A DNA stretch of 64,000 bases, from assembly GCA_963513935.1 (NCBI GenBank), contig OY740774.1, positions 29,035,949-29,099,948 on the forward strand, in the 5' to 3' direction. Under the pieces are notes generated by a model. The model searched no databases. It was not told where the DNA came from and worked only from the letters and a program-made list of their open reading frames with translations. Numbering within the stretch: the first letter of the stretch is position 1; each line of letters starts with the position of its first letter. Below, piece by piece: positions 1 to 12,900 of the stretch. The translations under genes were made by a program, and so were the position numbers. Origin of the DNA: Aphrophora alni (lineage: Eukaryota; Arthropoda; Insecta; Hemiptera; Aphrophoridae).

Positions 1-516
1 AACAATGTACTTAGAATAAGTAATAGGTTTAGACGTTTAATTGTATAAGTATTAAGTGCATCAGATTTGGACAATAATTGATTTTTTTTGTAAATGATTT
101 TAAACTTAATGTTATAAATAATTAAAGAAAGTTAAATTCTAGAAGTGAAGAAGTGGTATTTGTTATAATACATACAAATGATGTCAAATGTCTAAATAAA
201 CTATACCCTATCTATAATTCAAATAATCTATCATTATTCAATAATTTTAAAACCAGAATGGATCTGTGGTTAGGTTTGATTTTCTCTGTCAACTAAATAA
301 GCAAGCTGTTGTCAGCTGACATCTGATGTAACTGTAATGTATGCACATTTTTTAAAAAAATCGTCTTCTCATGTTATTTTTAATAATTGTGGAGTATGTT
401 TCTTTTTCATATTTAGAACACTAGTAACAAATACTGTGAATGTTTCTCTTTCATTATAAGCAAATTTTAATTAAATTAATTAAAAAATAAGTTTGTTAAT
501 TATGAAAAGTAAAACA

Positions 517-643
517 AGCCGATATATCAGCTTGTGGCTGTTTTTGCATAGTATTTCCTGAGCCAATATATCGGCTTTTGGCCATTATCAGAGTTATTTT
601 CATAAGCCGATATATCAGCTACGTGGCCGTAAAAGGGTTAAAG
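517..643. repeat. 44-bp-period repeat carrying the palindrome AGCCGATATATCRGCT
   Basis: Three units start at 517, 561 and 605, exactly 44 bp apart. Each opens with AGCCRATATATCRGCT, a near-perfect palindrome, followed by GTGGCYGT or TTGGCC. The third unit runs into aaaagggttaa, which looks like a TTAA-flanked transposon end (TTAACCC read in reverse). Copy number is about 2.9. Confidence 0.75.
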
Positions 644-684
644 ATGATACAGTTAAATTATATTAAAATATTATTTGTTTTCAG

Positions 685-926
685 CTATTTGTAAGTGTGA
701 TTGACATCAATGAACATCGTCCATGGTTTTCTCAATCTGTTTACACTGTAAACATCTCTGAGAGTGTAGCCGTACTAACAGAACTGACAAGACTCAATGC
801 TACCGACATCGATCAAGACAACAAAGTTGTTTACAGCTTGCATTGTGCACAGAATCCAGCAAGTATAAACTTATTTAAAGTGGATTACCAGTCTGGAGCT
901 GTTGTTCTTACACAGCCTTTAGATAG
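685..926 (+). CDS. Fat-like cadherin exon 1 of the window (R1, first two thirds)
   Basis: Acceptor is ttgttttcag and the donor follows ttagatag. It enters at phase 0 and exits at phase 2. It encodes the preceding linker (VIDINEHRPWF), then the strands of R1 with NATDIDQDN and ends at LDR. Exon 2 completes the Arg codon and continues with E, giving the usual LDRE. The upstream partial intron (1-684) holds a 44-bp-period repeat, listed separately. The downstream intron (927-3710) is AT-rich and holds one dispersed repeat copy near 2757-2965. Confidence 0.92.
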
Positions 927-3900
927 GTTTGTTGTAGATTATTCTTGTTTAATTAAAGTGTAACTTATATAATTTTATAAATTTAGTGAATTTAAGTATA
1001 TTAAGTTGTTTCAGTTTTGAAAAGAAATTTTTTGTGGTTATTGAAACTCATAAATAATAAGTTACCTTAACTTACTGAAATTTAAGTTTTATAATGCATA
1101 ACACTTTATCAAGACTTTTATTATTATTTAACTTTTATTTTTAAAAAAATCAACCATATATATTTAGGAAAATAATTGCATAGAGATTCTTCTGAAATGA
1201 GAAGGGAAAAAAAGAACAAAAGTTATCAGTATTTTATTTAAAGCAAAGTTTTAGTTATTATACCTTTAAAAGAAAACATACCTTTTTAAGAAAGAAATCA
1301 TTTCAGAGTTACTTTCCTTAATTGTAACCCAATTTTAAATGAATCCGTCCATCTACGTAAACTATCAAAATATATACAAAGTTTAATCAAAATCAATTTT
1401 CAGGTTCTATGACAAGGAATTTTGCACATGGAACAATAAGTGCTTGTTTTAGCTTGAAATGAAAATATCTGAAAGTTGTTTGAAATCTGAGACAAAAAAA
1501 AAAGATTGATAATGTCCAGTGCTGAACAAAGTTTGTCATTAGTTTTGGTTTATTTAACCCTACAACTGCCTACTACGACATGTTTTTCCAAACCTACATA
1601 ATTTTGAATAGGAAATTACACAGAACAAACCTGGAAAATTTCATTGTTTTGAGTTTATAAACATGCAAATTTACTTGAAAATGTTTAGAAATGGGATGTT
1701 TTTTACTTATCTGCCCATTCAATCCCCAAAGTATTAAGCCAAAATTAAAATTCTAAAATGGCCACAACAATCATTCTTTCACCACACTCCTGCCTTATTA
1801 AATTGAAACCTGAAGACACACTTACATTCCAAATTAAGGTTTAATGTATGTAATCATCAAACATAGACATATCACAGTTCTAGGTGAGAGTGGAATCCTA
1901 ATTAACCAAATTAAATTGATTACTGAAAAAACTTGAAATCTGGGAATACTGTTTCTTTCATATGTTTACTCTGCCAAGTTGTTTGGTTTCAGTGTTGATA
2001 GGAGTGAATAGAAATTTGGCTAAAATTCTCCTAATTAACCATTCCCAGACTTAAAATTAGCGTTTAAAAAATATATTTGTCGTATTACATTCCCTTCTAG
2101 TATATACATACTACTACACTAACTATTCATCTGACATAAATGTTTAGACTTCAAATTTATGTTGAAATATCAATTTACATCATTATATAGTTCTACATAT
2201 TAATTTTTAAAATAAAAATAAAAGTTCTGTCTGTATAATCAAAGATGAAAAACAAGATGGTTCAATTACTCATTCAATACAAGGTTAAAACTTCTCACTG
2301 CCTTTATCATAATTTCACTCTCTTTTATACATCTTTAACATCATTACAATGGAATTGAAGTAAAACCTAATTCTTTTCAAATACCTACATATTTAGTTAC
2401 TACTTAGTATATTTGTGTAAACAATTTTACGAATTTGCATTTTTGTAATTTTGGTATTATAAATGTGTTTTACAGCTACTAACTAAACCTTTACTAAGAA
2501 ATATGGAAAATAAATTTCGCTCAAATGTAGTGAATATGTCCAAACTAATACTAAGAGACAATTCATCATGTAAATGAATGTTTAAATAAAGTTAATTTAG
2601 TGAAACTTCAAAATATACATACAATGATTACCAAATGTATGTCTATAATAAAAAAAAAGTATTATTAAAAAATTTAAATGTTGAAAAAATAACCTCAAAA
2701 AGTTAAAAATCAAGAATATGATATAAAACTTAAAATATTTTTACCATATTCACTTAAAAGGACCAACACTTGTGGAAACTTCAATGAAAGAAAACTCAAA
2801 CTTTCCACAACAAACACTTTATTTGTAACAAGATTATGTTTTAAAGACTAACAATTTTGAGCTTTTACATAATATACACAAACTTTCACGTTTAAATGCC
2901 AAGTAGGCATGTGACAACTGAAGATGATAACTTGGTCATTGAAATATCTTTTTGATACAAATAAAGTAAATGACCAATAAATATCTGAATAATATTTAAA
3001 GAGCTGAATGCATTCTAAGAAATCATTATAAAGTTCAAATATTCCAGATATAAGGAAGTAACCATTGATTTAAATTGTTATATTAAACATGGTAGATTTA
3101 CCTTTCTGTTGTGTAACTTTTCGTTAAATAAAATACTGTCCATGAATCTTTTTAAGGCTACTGCTTTTTAACTTTTATTATTAGTTAATAATATAAAAGA
3201 TTAAATTTCAACTTTAATTAGGTAATTTTTCTGACATTAACTTCATTTAACATTGTTGGTTAACTTTTCCAAGTCTGGTTCAGACATTGTTGGCGCTGTA
3301 AGACAGATGTTTCCATCATTTAAACTTATTCAACCTCATTTTATTTAAATGATAATTAAATATTTAGTGAGATAACATTCTTAAATTTTTGATATTATTA
3401 TTATTTAAACAACAGTAAATAAATGAACTTATAATAGTTTCACCTTAACTCAAGTCCAAATATTTTAAAGTTTTAAAAATATTAAAATGATGATAATTTT
3501 CATATTGTTTAGGCCTTTAAAACTATTTTATTATTTAAATAATAATCAACACACTTTATGAAGTTGGGTGTCCAGAGCATTAACCAATAACGGTACATGG
3601 AAACCAACTAAGCAAATTATATGAAGCATGCCTTAAAAATTAATTTCAATAGCCTCCTACAAGTAACTCTAAATTTGCCAAAATATAATATTTGAACTTC
3701 ATTTTTTCAGGGAAAGCATATCACAACATGTAATGACAGTTATGGTGAAAGATCAAGGTACACCAGCGAAACGTAACTTTGCAAGAGTTGTCATCCATGT
3801 ATATGATGCAAATGATCATACTCCTGAATGGACAGGAGGAGTCGTACAAGGTCGAGTGCTTGAGAGTGCTGATGTAAACACGGCTGTCGTTACAGTATTG

Positions 3901-6900
3901 GCTAGTGATAAGGATCATGGAAATAATGCTGCTCTAACATATTCTATAGTTTCTGGTTAGTTTTTATTAATGAAACTAAATAAACTCACTTTCCATATCC
4001 TTTTATTAGATTTTGGAGTATCTTAAAATTATACCATTTCTAATACTACTTTTATAGAAATTTGTTTATCTTCTTCTTGAACCATGTTGAATTTACAAAA
4101 TTTGATTAAAATTTGAAATTTAAACCTATAGTATTGATCCTTTATTAGAAATTATATTTTAAAACAATTTGATTCTGTAAATGTTTTCCAAACCATCAAA
4201 CTTTGTTTAAAAGTTAGGAGGGGTTCTTAAAATTTTGTTGGAATGTTAACTTTTATGTTTTTTTCCTTTTGACATTTGAATGCCAAATTGTATAATAATC
4301 ATTTTACCTGTTAAATAAAATGTTTGTATTATATTTTTTTATTATGAGCTTAGTTTTGGCACTAGTATGAAAAAGAAAATTCATATTTCTAATTAATTTG
4401 TAGAATAAAATTGAATTCATTTTCTATCAATGAAGATGATAGTTTTCCATTTTAAATTTCAAGTTAATTCAAATATAGCAGATTGAAGATGATGAGACAA
4501 ATGTTTAAATATTGGAAATCTAGTATTTGTTATCTCTGACTAGTATTTAGAAGGCAGAGAGGGAGGTGACTTTAATTATACTACATGTACTATACAGGTT
4601 AAGATGAGTAATGAGGTTGCCATGTTGCTGTATCAAGTTTACAGCATACATTTTCCAAAGTGCATTGTTGATTGCAATAATTCTACCACAACTAATGAAT
4701 CACACCCACCTTTGTATTTTATTAATAGATGGGATGCACTTTGCGTCATTTGGTCATGCTGAAAGTCTCATTTGCCATTGGGATCTTTACCATACCCGTG
4801 GTTAAATGCCTGTAAAGTACTTTCAGCTGAGGCAGTTTTTTAGGGAGTTATTACTTCTTAGTCCCAGCAAAAATCTGCTCACTGTCCCAATGTCTTACTG
4901 AGGTAGGTTACTAAACTTCACTGAGTTGCTTCGCTTAACAGGGGCACTTCTAATAGATTAAATACTGAAATTGGAGCCAAAGAAGCTTAGAATTTTTGAA
5001 CAAGTTGTTATTTATGTGAACAGATGTTATGTCTACCCCATTTTCCCTGTCATATAAAGTTATTATTATTATTATTATTAATTTTGAATAAATTTTAACA
5101 AAATATTATTGTAATGTTTACAGGAAATGTTGGTAATGCTTTTACTCTAGACTCTGTTTTGGGAACCTTACGATTAGCTCGAGAATTAGATTTGACTTCA
5201 ATGGCTGAATACATGCTGATAGTAAAAGCAATGGATGGAGGTGATCCGCCACTTTCTGCTTCCCTTCCAGTACATATCATGGTGGTAATGGCAGATAATG
5301 CTCCTCCTAGGTAATTACTAATTTTAAATCAAAACATCGAAGAAACAATATCTGATATTCAAATTATTATTACTCAATATTCTGATTTTGTTTATGTTCA
5401 TGTACAATGTAATTTATGGAATTTTCGGAATGAAGTCTGTGTTCTGTCTGTTGCATTATAGTCACCAATTATTTGTAGGTTGTCCATTTAGTTATTAAAT
5501 TAAATTTTATAGAAGTGGTTTCCCATGGTGCAGTTTGATCAAAATCACTTCATAATATGGATTTAGCTCTATTTGTGTGACAATTTATAATTAAATCATT
5601 AATTTTTAACTATGATTTTGTTGAAATTTAAATTTTATATATTTTGGAATGTTGAATAGGAATTGACATTAATTAGTATGTACCTGGGCATATACCAAGT
5701 TTTATGAAGCTTTTATATATATATATATATATCTGGCCACAGTATATCAAACAAATCAATATCAACTACAATGAAAAATAATAATAATATAATGCATATT
5801 TATTATAGTTATAATAAAATTTTGAAGTACTTTATCATTTCTTTCTTGTTATAACTTCTTTGTCTCACAATAGATTTTAATAAATTTTTGTCCCTTGAGG
5901 ATAGACAGGACTTGACACTCAATAACCTCGCCCTACAAAAAATAAAGACTAATTCATTTCCCTCTATATTTCAGTTTGAAAAATTTGAATTTTGTTGTCA
6001 GGGTTAATATATATGTTTTGGAAGTGAGTTGAATGAGCAAAAACAGTAGGTCAATAAAGTGTTATGTGATAGTGCAAATAACTGTGGTGTGTTTGGTATT
6101 AAGGAGTCACTGTTATTATTATTAGTAGCTGTATTTATATTTTTTACCTTTAGGTTTACACAGAGAGAGGTTGCCGCAGAACTATACGAAAGCGAACCCC
6201 CTGGAAGCATTGTAAAACATCTAGAAGCACGGAGTACGTCTTCATTGTTGTTTGAAATCATTCGAGGCAATTCTGAAGGCATGTTTGGTATAAATCCAAG
6301 CACTGGTGTCGTGACTACTAAAAGATCTTTGGATTATGAAATGACAAAAGTGTATAATTTGAGTGTAACTGCAACAAATATGGTAAGTAAATTGAAAACG
6401 ATTGGCATGTTGTAGGTGCATTTTATTATATTAGGAAAACCTAGTGGTCTGTTTTCTATAATATATCTCATCTAGGATATGTAGGTATTGTTGAAAAATA
6501 AAGTTTTTTCTAATTGTTACTATAGGCCGGAGCCAAAGCTGTCTGCCAAGTCATCGTTCATGTCTTGGATAGAAATGATAATCCTCCTCACTTCCTAGAA
6601 ACAAACTACTATGGATCCGTATTTGAAGATGCTCCGATTGGCTCTCTAATTCTAACAAGTAACAACGCACCATTGGTTATCTCAGCGCAAGATGCAGACT
6701 CCCAAGTCAACGCACTGTTACAATATGATATCATTGAACCAGCTGCCCGAAGAATGTTTCACATTGATTCTACAACAGGTAAGTGTTGAAAAAAACTCAT
6801 TAAACCACAACAGCTGTAAAATTTCAACTATTTTAAACAACTAGTCCAACTCTCCAATATATTTATTCCTTAGAATATCTTGGCTATGATTTGTGTCGAA

Positions 6901-9900
6901 GAGTTTAAAATAGAACCTTTTGTAACTTATAACTGTCAAAAAAAATATTTTGGAAAAATTCTTATTTTCAAATATGTATTTTCGTTTAAGTAGAAGCTGT
7001 GAATGAAGTAGACAATCTAAACTTGGAAATGACAACAGAACACAAACAACAGCTGCTTACCTGTCTCTTTATAAAACAAAAGCAATAAATTATTCTGTAT
7101 TTAATTTATACTGCTGTTAGTTCATTGTATGTTTGAAAGAGTTCAGCACAAATCACATATGTACTTTTAAAATTTTTTTTAATGTTTCTGGACTAGTGGC
7201 TGATGAGTGATAGGGTGAGAATGTTGATGTCAGCCTACAACCAATTTCAAGACAGTAGCTATAAAAATAAACCAAACCATCCAATTTTAAACTTGAATAA
7301 TTTAAAATTTCTAAAGGGTGACTTTAGCATTTAGCATTTAGCATTTTTTTAATATGTAACTGTTTTACATGGAAGTCTCTTTTTTTTATGTGTTTTGAGG
7401 TAGCTAGTTTTGGTGTAAATTTTGTCAGAATTTAAAAATAGTGACCTAATAAATTTGAATGGTTTTTTATTGTAGTAGACACTTATACAAAAATCTACTT
7501 TATTGTCTTTCCCTATCAATAATCATTTTGTTTCTTCTCCTTATCCATTTCAGTTTGTAGTTATGTGCATTTCAGCATTCAAAACTAACTTTTGATAGTT
7601 TCAGCACCAACTTTCTTTGATAGTTTATATTCAAATTTTTCCTTGTAAACCAATTTTGACTTGATTTTTTTTTAAAGCTGAACAGAATTTATCACCATTT
7701 TTTCTAACTAGGGCTAAATTAAAATCCAAAAATGTTGACTTGTTTGGTAAATAAATATTATTTTTCATGCAAATGTACATTGTAAAAATAACATTTTTTT
7801 TTTTCCAATGAATAATTATATCTTCCTGAGTTTCACATATATGAATATTAATTTAAGTTATGTTAAATCATACTATTAACTTTTTTTTTCATATGGAAAC
7901 ATACTATCCGAACTTAAATCTCAGTACTGCAGCATTTATTTCATTCTAATTGCTCTATCTAATATATTGTTTAGGTGCAATTCGGACAGTAATGAGCCTT
8001 GACTACGAGACAATGAAGAGTATGAATTTCAGTGTCCGAGTGACAGACCTTGGAAAACCTAGGTTATCAAGTGAAATGACAGCAGCTGTTCATATTTCTG
8101 TGCTTGATGTCAATGATTGTGCACCTGTGTTTACCCAAACAGATTACAATGCTTCTGTTTTGCTTCCAACTTATAAGAATGTCGCTGTAATTCAGGTAGT
8201 TTAAAATTATATATATATAATTTTATATATTTATAATACATAAAAAGTAACTCCTCAATTAAGAATGTTTTACCTACATACTTTGAAGGTTTGAACAAAG
8301 TTTCAAAGATGTAAAAATTTGAAAAATATTATTAATACATTTTGAACAGTGGTAAGTTATTGACAGCGAAAGGAAAAGTGACATTTGCTTATATGTTGAT
8401 CTTGTAATTGGAGTTTTAATGGTGATCTGGGCTTACAAAATTTACATTGTATAGTATTGAACTCTACATTTGAAATCAATCATTTGATCTCTTACTTTCA
8501 AAGTATGAATATTCCTTAAAGCTTTTACCTCAATTTCACTGTAAAATGTATTCCTACACTTGAGTTTTACTGCTATTTAGTTATTTCCTCAAAGTAAATG
8601 AAAGTATTGTCAAAATTTAAAATATGGAGGTAGAATAAGGCACTCATGTTTTGTAAAAGGAGAAGAGATTATGGGAATTTAGGTAGGGCTTATGAAGTGA
8701 AATATCCTACGATTAATATGTGTAAAAAATAAAGTTCGTATTAAGTATTGTAGTGCATCGAATACTCAAAAATATAAATGTCTTACTATAAAGTTTTTGT
8801 TATAATTAGTTTTTGTAGCAGTAATTAAACTAAATGTAATCAGTTACTTTCTTACTCCACATGATACAGTTTTTGGAAAATGCTGGCTTCCCTCACTGTC
8901 CATTTTCTTTGGTTTTGTACTTTTCAACTCCAGCCCCTTTATCCCATCTTTTTCAGATCTTCCACAATATCATCCTTCCATCTTTTCTTGGGTTACCCTC
9001 TTCTTGCATTTCCTTCTAGATTTTTAAAACCTCTTTATCCATCTTCTGTATTTAGAGAGGCCTAACCACTTTAACAGTGTTACAAAGTCTGGTGATCTGA
9101 AGAGGAGCTTCACTTCCTTGTTTGTTTTTATTTATTCTTCAACTGTTTCAAATATCTTAAAGACTACTTTTCCATAACATAGTAATTTAAACACTATCTA
9201 AAGGTTAGTTTGGTGTTTCCAACAGAAACCATTTAAATTACTTTTGTAAATAAAAAATATTAAAAAATAAAAACTAATAAAAAATAAATAATAAAACCTA
9301 TGCGAATTAAATCAGCTTCTTATTATTGAATGGCTATATATGTACAAACCAATTTAATATTTGAACTTAAGGCCTGAAAATATATGTTTGATCAAACTCA
9401 AATTATAATTAATTAGATACCAAACTCTATTCTTTACCCCATACTCCTTAAATGATTTTTATCTAAATTTAATAATTGTATTTAACATCTACTTTATTAA
9501 AATGTAACATTTTTTGACAGTCGGTCCATCAGTTCTTGAGATTTTGTGTCACAAAATATCTGAAACAGATTATGTGTCTGTCATTTAATGGACAGTTTAG
9601 ACAAACAGATATCATTAGGAAAATAATCAAATATATTATTTAGGAACTCAAAATATCAAGAACCATTTACTATCTAAATATCCTGTAAAATTAATAACTA
9701 TTGGCTACAATTTTTTGGTTATATAAACAAACAAATATGTTAAACTAATTGACACTTTTAAATTTTACTTTTCAGTTAAACGCCACTGATGGAGATTCAT
9801 CAACTCTGACATCACTAAAGTATTCCTTGACCAGTGGTAACACAGACAACATATACAGGATTGATGAAGATGCAGGAATAATTTCAGTACGAGACACAAG

Positions 9901-12900
9901 CCGAGGTTCAAGGTCATCCCCACACAAACTAAAAGTTGTTGTTACTGACGGACGATTTAAATCACAGGCGTAAGTTTCCAATGTATTGTGTTGGATCAGC
10001 ACAAATTATTAATGTAATTTTTTACATTACAAAGAAGAATTTTATGTTACTCATTTTTAGAAAAATCAAAAAATTATTAGTGATAACATTTAATATGGAA
10101 GACTGGAAAAGAGTTTTTCGTGATTATTAACAGTAGTATAATTTTTGACGTGTTAAAAAATAGTTGAAAAACTAAACAATTTAAAATGTATCATCTGTGA
10201 TTATTAATCACATATTTTATATTTTACATTGGTTATTGGTATCATGGAGGTGATTTCGAACAGATATGTTTTTAAAATGATTTTCTTTATTACAGCATTA
10301 ATTAAATTGATTAAATGTGCTATATTAAATTGATTCCTTAATTGGTTATTTCACTAATTCAGTGGTTCCCAACAGGTGGTCCGCGGACCCCCGGGGGTTC
10401 GCGGAGGATGACTCGGGGGTCCGCGAGCTGTCATCGAAAAATGTTTCGTCAGGAATTTGGCTTACAGTCACAGTTTGTAGTCAGGCGTAAATCAATGTTA
10501 TCAGGACTTACCCGTGGGAGAGGAAAATGGGCAGGTGAAGTGACTTGACTATAGTTTTTCCAATTACCGCAAAAACGCGCACGCTTCCGTAGTTTTATCC
10601 TGTGACAAGTGTTTATCTCTTCACCATCGACCACGTAGTATAAATGACGTATTATGCCTATCTTACTAGCATTACAACAGGTGAAGCCATGTCCGCCATC
10701 TTGTCTTAGGTTAGAAACACAAAACTGTGCTCAGAATCGTGTAATCTGTCAGTACTCCCGTTTCAAATAACTCGTGATTTATAATGATGGAGGCAAATGG
10801 TTAAAACTTTGCATGCGTGAAGTCAATTGGTTGTGAACGGTAATGGTATCAATCAAATTTCAAAAATATATGTTTTTTGGTCAGGTAAAATAAAAACCGG
10901 TGGAAATTGTAGCCAAAGAGTTAATGTTGTTAATCATTTTTTTTGAAATGCGATTTGACTTCAGAGTAAACATTTCAAGCTTGCAGCCCAACATTTCGGA
11001 AATAATGGACACAAAGGAGCGTTTGAACTCGTCACATTAAACTTAAAATCTGTGAATCCTAAACTGTGAGAAATAGCATGTTGTTCATGTAAAAAATTAT
11101 ATTAACAAAACTTATAAATCACAACTTGTTACAATGAGTTTTTTTTGTATTATTTCCATCCATGTGACCAACCAGTTCAGATTAGTTTACTTTGGATCTG
11201 CATAACAAAAATTATTGATATGCATCATTATAGAAAGAAAATTGTTATAGCGAATTTTAAGTACGTTTAATAATTTAAATGTATTTTAAAGTCGATTAAC
11301 ATTTGTTTAATTATATATGGCAGCCGTTACAGGTAAACAGTTACACACATTTTCACACATGCACACACGCACCCATTAATATATATAAGCGGGGGTCCTT
11401 GACATTATAGCGATTTTTTCAGGGGTCCTTGAAAATTTGTTGTTGGGAAACCCTGCTCTAATTAGTAAAATTAGTAAAATGTAATATATAGTCAACAAAA
11501 AATCTTTTCTTGAATATCTAGATTATATTGATTTTACTTTCTCAGATATAATATAGAGAAAGTTATGATGATGGGTCAAAAAATCGATGTCAAGTTATTT
11601 GTTAACATATTTTTGAGATCCTCTGGGTGCAAAAAAGTGGTTTTTAAAATCATCTCTCTTGTTTATGCAGTGCTCTTATAGCCCAATGTATGGAGCATTT
11701 TTAATAAAATTCGGTATGTCTGTTTATTTAGGCAATAGGCCTATCGTGGGATTGTTTTCTTTTTATATATATATATATATATATATATAACTCAATATTT
11801 AGGTGTAGCTACCAAAGAAAAAAATACAAAATTTTAATTTTCAAAAAATTGGCTTTAATAACTTTCTTAGTGTTTTAGTGAAGTATAGATAAACAAAAGA
11901 TATTACCATCTATTCTCCAATAATTTGCCGGTTGATGACATATCGGTAAAAAAAAAAAAAAAAAAAAAAAAAAGCATTGGTTTTACCGATTTTGCTCAGA
12001 TTTTAGTGTAATGATCTAGAACCATGTGCAAAATCACAAGTAAAAAAATATCATGGTTCAGGAATAATGGACAATAAACAAATATGAACCTTGACTGCAG
12101 TCATTAAAAACTCAATTTTAATAAATTTCAAATTTAGGATTTTGTCATAAGAGAAGTAAGTTTAGACCATATTTATATATGGTTTAATTTTACTACATAA
12201 CAAGGCATCACTGCTTTTAATTTAAAGGACACTGAGGACACAGGTAAACAGACACTCAAACATAAACATCAAAAATTGGCAGAAGCCTACTTACATAACA
12301 GCTAATGGCTGAGCGCTCAGCTACAATGATGTCAGAGTAATGGTAGGCTTCTCCATATCCATGTTATGTTACTCACCATGAATTCCATATACCATGGTTC
12401 TACCATATTTTTATGGTTGTACCATATAGCGCATTTTTAAATAAGTTCTTAGTGAAAATTATTTGTAATAGTAGAAAGATGTTTCAAAGAGTTGAATAAG
12501 CAAAACTAACAATTGACATAACTGATTTTTGACACTAATATAATTTAAAATATTTAATACGGTACATTATAATTTTTGTTTTCTTATTAAACAAGTTATA
12601 AAACTATAATTGAGAAGTTAGTCGTAAATCCTGTTTTTAACTGAATGTTTTAATGTTTCAGTAATGTAAACATTCGCTGGGAGCGTAGTTCAGATTCAGG
12701 CTTGGTTTTCCAACGCCCTCTCTATCAAGGAGCAGTGTTAGAGAACTCTACCAAACCATTGACTGTAGCAGTGGTGAATGTAGTAGGAAGTCAGTTAAAT
12801 GAACACCTTGTATTCTCAATCTTGAATCCTTCACCACTTTTTAAAATAGGAAGAACATCCGGAGCTGTCAGTACTACTGGAGTAAGATTTGACAGAGAGA

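Noticed and set aside
6059..6153. N-terminal hydrophobic extension of the frame containing exon 4, resembling a signal peptide
   Set aside because: It lies upstream of a clear ttacctttag acceptor, and exon 3 joins exon 4 in frame at 6154; it is intron sequence.
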